NCBI GenBank assembly: GCA_018831195.1
Contig: JAHJDP010000092.1
Span: 1 to 46,135 of the forward strand
Direction of reading: 5' to 3'
Length of the DNA stretch: 46,135 nucleotides
From: Candidatus Eisenbacteria bacterium
Lineage (GTDB): Bacteria; Eisenbacteria; RBG-16-71-46; CAIMUX01; JAHJDP01
Shown piece by piece: positions 33,756 to 42,271 of the stretch. Each line of letters begins with the position of its first letter. Within the stretch, counting starts at the first letter, position 1. The notes below the pieces were generated by a model. It was not told the DNA's origin and ran no database searches. It saw nothing but the letters and a program-made list of their open reading frames with translations. A program made the position numbers and the translations under genes.

Positions 33756-34690
33756 GACCGGGTCTCCCAACTCCCGACCTCATCAGCACACTCAAATCCC
33801 TGCGGTCCCCTCCGTATGCGTCCATCGAGTTCCAACCGGCTTAGATGCCGACTCAGCTCAGATGGGGAAAGCTCAGGCATTGATAAATAGAGTCGCTCTA
33901 AATCGGCGGAACCTTTCTTTTTAATCTCCCCAAGAATCGCTTCCACCGCTGAGAGCCCATCAAGACGATTCGACGGGGCTATGGTTGAGGTGGCATCGTT
34001 CATTGGCTCGCGAATAAGGGCGTCGAGGCTTTCCACAATATCCCGGGCATCCGTCACCGGGCGCGCTCCATCGCGAATCAAACGATTGACGCCCTCCGAT
34101 CCGGAATCCCAGGGATTTCGGGGAATCGCCATGACCTCTTTGCCTTGCTCCAGACCCCATTGGGCCGTGATCAACGCGCCGCTGCGCAATTCCGCCTCGA
34201 CCACTAAAATAAGATCACTCATGCCAGCCAGTATCCTGTTGCGGCGTGGGAAATGATAGGCCAAGGGAGGCGTCCCATAGGGAAACTCACTGACAATCGC
34301 TCCCACCGCCGCAATATCACGCCTCAACTGATAATGCTCACGAGGATAATTGACATCGAGACCCGTCCCGATCACGGCGATCGTAACGCCCTTCGCCTTG
34401 AGCGCTCCCTCATGGGCGGCCCGGTCAATCCCCCGAGCGAGGCCGCTCAATATGACGATACCACGGAGAGCCAATTCATAGGCGATCTCCTCAGCTATCC
34501 CACGACCTCCAGCTGATGCGGCACGCGTTCCAACAATGGCGACAGAGGGGCGATGCCAATCGGTAAAGGGTCCTTGAATGTACAAGGGTTCGGGTGGGCG
34601 GTGGATATATCTCAATCGATTTGGATAATCCGGACTTCCTCGATCAAGCATCTTCCGAGGTATGCTGGTATTTAAATCCATGGGATCCAT
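33752..34690 (-). CDS. dprA: DNA-processing protein DprA
   Basis: DprA loads RecA on incoming single-stranded DNA during natural transformation. The 312-residue protein has the Rossmann core with AIVGTRAAS (51-59), SGLARGID (82-89), IGTGLDVNYPREH, FPRRNRILAG (147-156) and SGALITAQW. A C-terminal winged-helix domain occupies ~240-300. The N-terminal SAM/HhH-like domain of longer DprA proteins is missing or very short. The frame is open upstream of ATG 34690 for at least 15 codons without a good start, so the true N-terminus is uncertain. It overlaps the acyltransferase start as ATGA. Confidence 0.92.
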   Translation of the reverse strand: MDPMDLNTSIPRKMLDRGSPDYPNRLRYIHRPPEPLYIQGPFTDWHRPSVAIVGTRAASAGGRGIAEEIAYELALRGIVILSGLARGIDRAAHEGALKAKGVTIAVIGTGLDVNYPREHYQLRRDIAAVGAIVSEFPYGTPPLAYHFPRRNRILAGMSDLILVVEAELRSGALITAQWGLEQGKEVMAIPRNPWDSGSEGVNRLIRDGARPVTDARDIVESLDALIREPMNDATSTIAPSNRLDGLSAVEAILGEIKKKGSADLERLYLSMPELSPSELSRHLSRLELDGRIRRGPQGFECADEVGSWETRS

Positions 34691-34730
34691 AAAATCTTCT
34701 TGCAGCCGGAGTACTCGATCCGCAAAAGGA

Positions 34731-36690
<1,960 letters not shown>

Positions 36691-36990
36691 TTAATTCTTT
36701 TCTTTCTCGCTCTTGGTGCTGATCTTCCCGTCACTCTTCGAGTCACTCTTTGTTTCCACCTTGCTCTCGCTGCTCGTCGTGTCGATTGTCGAATGCGCCT
36801 TTTTCTCTGGTTTGCGATAGTCAGTGGCATAGAATCCGGAACCTTTAAAGATGATTCCCGCGCCGGATCCCACTAGCCGGCGAACTTTGTGACGGCATTT
36901 GGGGCATCGTTTACGCGGTTCTTCCGTCATTGACTGGAAAAGCTCATAACGATACCCGCAACTCATGCATTCGTATTCATAGGTGGGCAA
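36691..36990 (-). CDS. FmdB-family zinc-ribbon protein
   Basis: This 99-residue protein starts at TTG 36990 with AAGGAG eight bases upstream. The peptide opens LPTYEYECMSCGYRYELFQS, followed by RKRCPKCRHKVRRLVG, the CxxC...CxxC zinc ribbon of the FmdB/CxxC_CXXC_SSSS family. Then comes IIFKGSGFYATDYRK, also a family mark. The last ~35 residues are a Ser/Lys/Asp-rich low-complexity tail. The family was named for a putative formamidase regulator; its molecular role is unknown. An in-frame ATG far upstream (37143) lies inside coaD and is unlikely. Confidence 0.88.
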   Translation of the reverse strand: MPTYEYECMSCGYRYELFQSMTEEPRKRCPKCRHKVRRLVGSGAGIIFKGSGFYATDYRKPEKKAHSTIDTTSSESKVETKSDSKSDGKISTKSEKEKN

Positions 36991-37072
36991 TGAATCATCT
37001 CCTTCTAACGATGGGGTGTTTCCCCAACGACACCTAATTAATGAAAATGCAGGGCTCATGCCACGAAATGGG

Positions 37073-37594
37073 CTATGAATCCTTCCTCTTAATTTTATCG
37101 CCAAAGGCAATCCCGTAGTATTCTTGCAGTCTTTTTGCCACATAGGGCGATACCAGACCTGTTAAATCCCCTCCATACCGGGCCACTTCTTTTACCATTG
37201 TAGAAGTGATGAAGGAATAACGGGGTTGCGGGGCAAGGAATATCGTTTCCAATTCCGGCGCCAGGCGCTGATTCATGGACGCAATCTGAAACTCGTACTC
37301 GAAATCTGAAAGGACCCGAAGACCCCTTATAATGATGGTTATCCCCTTTTTCCGGGCGAATTCCACCTGGAGTTCCCGGAAAACCTCGATCTGGATCTGG
37401 TTTTTAATCCCATCCGGGAGGCTGTGGCGAATCATATCAATGCGGGATTTGGCATCAAAGATCGGATTTTTGCGATGCTGATCGGCAACGGCGATGACAA
37501 GCTCATCAAAGACCCGTAATCCCCGCTCCATGATATTGATATGTCCCAATGTGACGGGATCAAAAGTCCCGGGAAAGAGACCACGCTTAGCCAT
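37073..37594 (-). CDS. coaD: Phosphopantetheine adenylyltransferase (CoaD)
   Basis: CoaD transfers AMP from ATP to 4'-phosphopantetheine, giving dephospho-CoA, the fourth step of CoA synthesis. The 173-residue protein carries the nucleotidyltransferase motif TFDPVTLGH (10-18), the ATP-binding RGLRVLSDFEYEFQ segment with Arg, and YSFITSTMVKEVARYGGD near the C-terminus (STxxxKE pattern). ATG 37594 is preferred over TTG 37600. The start overlaps the rsmD stop. rsmD-coaD is a classic gene pair in bacteria. Confidence 0.95.
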   Translation of the reverse strand: MAKRGLFPGTFDPVTLGHINIMERGLRVFDELVIAVADQHRKNPIFDAKSRIDMIRHSLPDGIKNQIQIEVFRELQVEFARKKGITIIIRGLRVLSDFEYEFQIASMNQRLAPELETIFLAPQPRYSFITSTMVKEVARYGGDLTGLVSPYVAKRLQEYYGIAFGDKIKRKDS

Positions 37595-38147
37595 CCCCAA
37601 TATCTCCCCTTATAAAGATCTCCAACCGCGTGTCGCCATAGACCCTCCCAAGCCTCTCAACCCATAACGATTCCGGCCCTTCGATGAGTCGGTCAAACCT
37701 CGCTTCAAGCACGAAACAGCCCGCGGGAATTAGAATCCGTCCGAGCTGTCTCCAATCCTCCGGCTTGGGCCAGATCAGGTCATAGGGTGGGTCGGCGAGA
37801 ATCAGGCCTTTGGATCTATCGGCAATCGACGGCAAAGCCCGATCTGTCGATTGTATCAGAATCCGACCGGTTTTCTGAAGTCCACAATTCTCCAGGTTTT
37901 CCTTTAGAATTCTCGCCATCGGGCGATGATATTCCACAAATGTCGCTGATAAGGCGCCCCGGCTCAATGCCTCAATCCCCAGAGCTCCCGTCCCGGCAAA
38001 GAGGTCTAAAATATGGGCCCCGGCCACCCTATCACCCAACATGGAGAAGAGGGCCTCGCGGGTCCTTCCCAAACTGGGTCGGCATTGAATCCCGCGCACC
38101 GTCTTGAGCCTTCGTCCTCGGAGTGTCCCCCCCATGACATGAATCAC
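37587..38147 (-). CDS. rsmD: 16S rRNA m2G966 methyltransferase RsmD
   Basis: RsmD methylates G966 of 16S rRNA with SAM. The 186-residue protein starts at GTG 38147, overlapping the aroK stop as GTGA, with GGGAGG six bases upstream; this gives the usual start IHVMGGTLRGRRLK. An ATG at 38162 is the other candidate. Motif I is ILDLFAGTGALGIEALSRGA, motif II FVEYHRP, and the catalytic DPPY motif is ILADPPYDL. The RPSLGRTREALFSML segment is also typical. Confidence 0.93.
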   Translation of the reverse strand: MIHVMGGTLRGRRLKTVRGIQCRPSLGRTREALFSMLGDRVAGAHILDLFAGTGALGIEALSRGALSATFVEYHRPMARILKENLENCGLQKTGRILIQSTDRALPSIADRSKGLILADPPYDLIWPKPEDWRQLGRILIPAGCFVLEARFDRLIEGPESLWVERLGRVYGDTRLEIFIRGDIGDG

Positions 38148-38698
38148 TTCCGGCCCTCCCATCCCACGATGAGATCGCGGAGATCTGAGACAATCTCCTC
38201 CGGGGTCTGATCGTCCGTCGTGAGAGTCAGGTCGGCCTGGCTGTAATGAGCTTCCCGTTCGGCCAACAGCTGATGAATCATCTTTCTCAGGTTTCCGGCC
38301 TCAAGCAGTGGACGTTCCGGTCTTCCCGTGTCGGAGAGCCGCTGGTAAAGAGTTTCTTCGGAAACCTTTAGCCAGACACTAAAGCATCTCTCCTGCAAAA
38401 TCCGGCGATTCCCTTCTCTCAGAATGAGCCCCCCCCCACAACTGATGATGGAGCCCCTTGCCCCGCTCACCTCGTGAAAGACCTCACCCTCAAGCTCTCT
38501 GAATCCCCCCTCACCCTGAAGCCGGAAGATCTCCTTGATGGTCCTACCCGCTCGGTGCTCGATCATGAGATCCAGATCAAAATAAGGGGCGCCGATTTGA
38601 TGCGCTAATAATCGACCAACATGGCTTTTCCCAGCCCCCATCATGCCAATTAGCGCCAGATTGGGTCTGGGCCATAAGATTCCGCGGTGAGAGGTCAT
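38144..38698 (-). CDS. aroK: Shikimate kinase
   Basis: This enzyme phosphorylates shikimate at O3 in the chorismate pathway. The 184-residue P-loop kinase has Walker A GMMGAGKS (18-25), shikimate-binding Asp41/Asp43 in YFDLDLMIE, the TIKEIFRLQGEGGFRELE segment with Arg67, the GGG loop (88-90), and the lid with GRPERPLL. Nothing is missing. The start at ATG 38698 lies four bases after the tatA stop. The adjoining genes are not aromatic-pathway genes, so the order reflects cotranscription only. Confidence 0.94.
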   Translation of the reverse strand: MTSHRGILWPRPNLALIGMMGAGKSHVGRLLAHQIGAPYFDLDLMIEHRAGRTIKEIFRLQGEGGFRELEGEVFHEVSGARGSIISCGGGLILREGNRRILQERCFSVWLKVSEETLYQRLSDTGRPERPLLEAGNLRKMIHQLLAEREAHYSQADLTLTTDDQTPEEIVSDLRDLIVGWEGRK

Positions 38699-38702
38699 TC
38701 GG

Positions 38703-39143
38703 TTATTTTTTTGACGATTCCGGCGGGTCTTCCGTCGGGTCTTCCGTCGGGTCTTCCGTCGGGTCTTCCGTCGGGCCTTCCGTCAGCCCATCCGGCGGCC
38801 TTTCTGCCGGCTCCTCCAGAAGGTCTTCTGCCGGCTCATCAATGGGATGAGGCGTCGCGGATCGGGTCGGGCTCACTTCGGGGGGGAATTCCGCCGTTGA
38901 AACGCCTTTCTCAGCTACCGCAGCTTTGTCTGGCGCGGCCGGGAGACTTTGAGATCGCGGGCGCAAGTCTGTTTGTTGTTCCTCCGTAATGTTGACCTCC
39001 CGCTGCACCTCATTCAAGGCTTTGCGGAAATCCCTCATCCCATTGCCGATAGTGCGAGCCACCTCGGGGAGCCGGCGCCCACCGAACAACAGGAGCGTGA
39101 CCAGGAAGATGACCAGCAGCTCTTGCATTCCGAGATTGAACAT
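38703..39143 (-). CDS. tatA: Twin-arginine translocase TatA/TatB subunit with repetitive tail
   Basis: TatA/B proteins form the pore or receptor for folded-protein export. The 146-residue protein has an N-terminal membrane helix (MQELLVIFLVTLLLFGGRRL), the FG hinge, and an amphipathic helix (PEVARTIGNGMRDFRKAL). The Glu within the helix start (QELL) fits TatB as well as TatA. The long acidic Pro-rich tail ends in a 4-residue repeat (T-E-D-P) encoded by 12-bp tandem repeats. No tatC is in the window. Start ATG 39143 follows GGGGGAT. Confidence 0.9.
   Translation of the reverse strand: MFNLGMQELLVIFLVTLLLFGGRRLPEVARTIGNGMRDFRKALNEVQREVNITEEQQTDLRPRSQSLPAAPDKAAVAEKGVSTAEFPPEVSPTRSATPHPIDEPAEDLLEEPAERPPDGLTEGPTEDPTEDPTEDPTEDPPESSKK
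38725..38784 (-). repeat. 12-bp tandem repeat in the tatA 3' end
   Basis: Four exact copies of GGGTCTTCCGTC (plus strand) and a fifth with one change occupy 60 bases. Because the unit is 12 bases, copy-number change keeps the frame and only alters the number of T-E-D-P units in the TatA tail. Confidence 0.9.
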
Positions 39144-39589
39144 GCGATCCCCCAGTGTCTCGTGCCGTCCTAGGTGAGTCTAGTTCAGAGTCGGCATCTC
39201 CTTCAACAGAACTTCCACTGAAGAGATCGGCGGCTCGCCTGGAAGGATTCGAAAGATCGGGATTCGCTTTGGTGAAGATCCTCTCCATGAATATCAGGAT
39301 CAGTCCTGAAGATTTCCTCACAACTGGGTCAAATGCCCCAATCCCCGCGCCCATTTAATTCGCGACATTTCGGAGATCCGCGTCCTGCAATCGCCGACAT
39401 GCAGACTGCATGCATGAGAGTTTTTGTTGATGAGACGGCCTGAGGGAATAATTCCTCAACTTGTTGTTATTCATGCCGATACGTAAATCATAAATCCTAT
39501 TTCTTAAGGACGAGAAGGGCACGACTCCTGCAGTAACCCGTACGGGGAAGTAGTAGGAAATTTGATTTAGTGACAGGAGAACCGACGCC
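39144..39589. other. Intergenic region between tatA and the pseudopilin operon
   Basis: I see no gene I can support in this 446-base divergent region. It holds the exact inverted repeat CATGCAG-A-CTGCATG at 39398-39412, an imperfect dyad TGAGGGAATAATTCCTCA at 39441-39458, and a sigma54-like site at 39517-39532. The two dyads, 60-120 bases upstream of that site, could be activator-binding sites. A minus-strand open frame from 39354 runs into tatA in another frame and has no motif. Confidence 0.45.
39517..39532 (+). promoter_or_regulatory. Candidate sigma54 (-24/-12) promoter of the pseudopilin operon
   Basis: GGGCACGACTCCTGCA carries the invariant GG-N10-GC spacing and most of the TGGCACG-N4-TTGCA consensus, with T-to-G at the first base and T-to-C in TTGC. 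It predicts a start near 39543, about 45 bases before the ATG at 39590. Type IV pilin genes are often sigma54-dependent. Confidence 0.45.
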
Positions 39590-40114
39590 ATGACAATCCC
39601 GATCCACCAAAGATGGCCGAAATTTTTAGTGGACAGGTCCAGGAGGGCTTTACGGTTTCTGAAGTCAACAGGAGGCCGGCAAGAGGGTTTCACCCTTGTT
39701 GAATTGATGGTCAGTCTCCTGATTCTTTCCATCAGTATCATGGGGGTTGCAAGGCTCTTTATCTTTTCGAACCAACACTCCCTCTCGGGAAACAAGGAAC
39801 TCGTGGCGGCCTCGCTGATCCAAGAGATCAGAGAGAAGATCCTCAGCGAAACTTTCGATGACATTCCCTCCATCTTTGACGGTGTTGATACAAATTACGA
39901 TGAAAATATACCCGTACCGTGCCAGGCCTGGGCGGCGCATTTGGCTGCACAATTAGGCCAAGATGGGCGCGGTCGGATTGAGATTCTTGAACCCGGCGAG
40001 GAAGCCGCAATTCTCGACAGAATGGTAGGTGTCGTCATTACCATCAGCTGGCCGGAAAGGGGTGAAACAAATGACTTGGTTATGCGTTTCGCCCTCAGCA
40101 AAGTCGGTCAATAA
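39590..40114 (+). CDS. Type IV pilin-like protein, PilV-like minor pseudopilin
   Basis: This 174-residue protein has the prepilin peptidase motif GFTLVELMVSLLIL: cleavage would be after Gly, with Phe+1 and Glu+5. The hydrophobic helix follows. The leader is long (~32 residues) and basic. The soluble domain is small, with EIREKILSETFDDIP and a C-terminal ITISWPERGE. This fits PilV/GspI-type minor pilins that prime pilus assembly. The start at ATG 39590 has AGGAG ten bases upstream. It is first in a plus-strand operon of four pilin-like genes. Confidence 0.85.
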   Translation: MTIPIHQRWPKFLVDRSRRALRFLKSTGGRQEGFTLVELMVSLLILSISIMGVARLFIFSNQHSLSGNKELVAASLIQEIREKILSETFDDIPSIFDGVDTNYDENIPVPCQAWAAHLAAQLGQDGRGRIEILEPGEEAAILDRMVGVVITISWPERGETNDLVMRFALSKVGQ

Positions 40115-40130
40115 GCCTAAGGAGAATCCT

Positions 40131-41744
40131 GTGCCCTCCTCGAAAAGGAATAATCGGTTTGAATCACAGCGGGGTTCCGCCCTGGTGTTGACACTTTTGA
40201 TCCTTGGATCACTGGCGCTGTTGGGTACCTCGTTGGTCCTTTCTGCAGTTGAAGACCGGACGGTAACCCGGTATAGCCGCCATAGCATGGAGGCCTTGGG
40301 CGTCGCAGAAACGGGGATCGCATACGGAAAGCACCATATTCAGGACCTCACAGCGCCGATGGAAGACGCAGACGAAGATGGCCGACCAGATTTTACTCTA
40401 TCCGACAGTCTTACCTGGGGAGGCGGAGCCTATTATCTTGTGGCTGAGGCCACTGATGTCAAGGGCTTGGGAATTTCAGCCTATCGATCAAACGGCTTCA
40501 CCCTTATCGCCGAGGGTGATTTTGCCGGGGCGATCCGCAGGGTAAAAACTCAAATGGTTCATGACTCGTTCCTGAAATATGCTCGTTTTGTCGCTGCAAC
40601 AGGAACAAGTTACTCCTGCGGTGCCATCCTCACGGGGGCCGTCCATGTCGGAGCCGATCTAGGGGTCTCCTGCGGTTGCTCATCGGGTGATGAAGTGACA
40701 TTCCTGGAAGAGGTCACCGCGGTGGGAGATATTCCAAATGCAGGCTGCGCCATCTTCATGCGCGGTTATATTACAGATGCCGATCCAATAGACTTGGACA
40801 ATTCGGTCGACTTCACCGAGATCGCACAAAGGGCGAAAGGCGTCGCTGCAGATAATGCCTGTGAAGGAGTCGGTATGGTTGGCATTTATATCAGCCTGCC
40901 TTCAACCGATCCCCTCGGATTAGGTTCAATGGCGAAAACACTCAATCTCAGCCTTTTTGATTTCTTTGACACAACGACACAGCCTCCCGACACCCTCGTT
41001 CGCTATAACGGCAACCTTGTAATGAATACGGTCACAGGCTCTCCATTAAAGAATTCCGACTTCAACGGAATCGTGTTCTTCCAAGGTGATGGAAGAGTCA
41101 AAGGCAGGGCGGACGGAATCACGAGCCATAATCTTACCATATTCGCCAGCGATGACATGTTCGTTATGAATAATCTCACGACTGGACACACCGGATTTGA
41201 TCCTTTCACAAGAGTGGCGAACGGCACCGGTAATCCCGTTAATCTCGGATTGGTTGCAAACGACTACATATATATAGACGATGACACTCCCAGAGTCTTG
41301 GACATAGATGCCGCCCTGATGGCCGTTCACAATAATTGGTGTATCCTAGACGACGAATTTGGAGGTTCCGGCAGCATCTCTTCCCACCCCTCCGCGGCCC
41401 CCGGCCCATTGGATCTCGACCGCGATGGAATATATGGTGAAGCCCCGGTAAATAATGATCCCAGGCCCGGTGAGGGTTGGAATGAGTTCACCATCACTTC
41501 AAATACATGGGTGTTGAATATTAATGGTCCAATCATTACCTATAACGGCGGCAATGCCTGGCCATGGAATGATTCGAGTGTTTTGGCCAGCGCCTCCGGT
41601 CCAACCCGCCGGTACAACTATGATCTCGATATCACCGAATTCCCGCCGCCCTGCTTCCCGGTACCTTTGAATCTTTGGAAGGATGTCAGCTGGACCGAAA
41701 TCTTTGAAACAGATTCTACCTTGACCTCATATATGCCAAATTAG
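40131..41744 (+). CDS. PilX-like minor pseudopilin with large extracellular domain
   Basis: This 537-residue protein starts at GTG 40131 with AAGGAG upstream; the longer open frame overlaps the previous gene. The N-terminal segment RGSALVLTLLILGSLALLG followed by SRHSMEALGVAETGIAYGKH matches PilX/type IV pilus assembly proteins: the cleavage Gly is present but the Phe+1/Glu+5 pattern is weak, and the AExG motif is clear. The rest is beta-rich and Gly/Asp/Asn-rich, possibly a beta-helix or adhesin-like fold. A repeated-Cys patch near SYSCGAILTG and GVSCGCSSGDE could form disulfides. Minor pilins of this size are far longer than typical PilX (~160-200). Confidence 0.75.
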   Translation: MPSSKRNNRFESQRGSALVLTLLILGSLALLGTSLVLSAVEDRTVTRYSRHSMEALGVAETGIAYGKHHIQDLTAPMEDADEDGRPDFTLSDSLTWGGGAYYLVAEATDVKGLGISAYRSNGFTLIAEGDFAGAIRRVKTQMVHDSFLKYARFVAATGTSYSCGAILTGAVHVGADLGVSCGCSSGDEVTFLEEVTAVGDIPNAGCAIFMRGYITDADPIDLDNSVDFTEIAQRAKGVAADNACEGVGMVGIYISLPSTDPLGLGSMAKTLNLSLFDFFDTTTQPPDTLVRYNGNLVMNTVTGSPLKNSDFNGIVFFQGDGRVKGRADGITSHNLTIFASDDMFVMNNLTTGHTGFDPFTRVANGTGNPVNLGLVANDYIYIDDDTPRVLDIDAALMAVHNNWCILDDEFGGSGSISSHPSAAPGPLDLDRDGIYGEAPVNNDPRPGEGWNEFTITSNTWVLNINGPIITYNGGNAWPWNDSSVLASASGPTRRYNYDLDITEFPPPCFPVPLNLWKDVSWTEIFETDSTLTSYMPN

Positions 41745-41753
41745 GAAGGAATC

Positions 41754-42251
41754 ATGTTTAAGATTCACAGAAAACTAACAGGGTTGTCCCGAGGCTTCAC
41801 GCTGGTGGAGACGATGGTGGTTCTGCTGATCATGGCCGTAGTTCTTGGCACGGCTTTGCCGAATTTCGTCGATCACCAGAGAAGAAACAAGGTAGAAACA
41901 AGCGCTGAAAATCTGGCCGCCCGATTAAAACTGGCGCGACAAAAGGCGATCGCCCGCCGCACCAAGTATCGCCTCACCTTGAATACTGTATCCGGCACCT
42001 ACCAATTGGATCGCCGTGAGACGGGTGGCGCCTGGGTCGCTGATCCGCCGGAAGTCTTCATACTTCCTGACGGCATACAGATGGAAGCTGAACTTGGAGC
42101 CGAGGCATCTAATTTAGATATAATTTTGGGGCCACAGGGTACTGTCGATTCCATTGATGTCCCCGCCACCATCCATTTCATTTCAGAAGATGACACCCTC
42201 ACCGTCTCTGTGGTCCGCACGGGCCGGATCCGGGTCATTCGAGGCTCGTGA
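41754..42251 (+). CDS. GspH/FimT-type pseudopilin
   Basis: This 165-residue protein has the cleavage motif RGFTLVETMVVLLIMAVVLG with a Glu+5 and the FimT/GspH-like N-terminal helix (ALPNFVDHQRRNKVETSAEN, then LAARLKLARQKAIARRTKYR). The C-terminal beta-domain has IILGPQGTVDS, the G-x-x-x-P-x-Gly pattern of the family. The length is normal. It overlaps or abuts the next gene (TGA at 42249-42251). Confidence 0.88.
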   Translation: MFKIHRKLTGLSRGFTLVETMVVLLIMAVVLGTALPNFVDHQRRNKVETSAENLAARLKLARQKAIARRTKYRLTLNTVSGTYQLDRRETGGAWVADPPEVFILPDGIQMEAELGAEASNLDIILGPQGTVDSIDVPATIHFISEDDTLTVSVVRTGRIRVIRGS

Positions 42252-42271
42252 GATTGGAAAGGATGAGATTC

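Noticed and set aside
38725-38784. CRISPR-like repeat
   Set aside because: The units are contiguous 12-mers without spacers inside a coding region; this is a simple tandem repeat.
39010-39354. 114-codon minus-strand frame upstream of and into tatA
   Set aside because: Its second half is tatA in another frame. The first half has no recognisable domain and no good ribosome-binding site.
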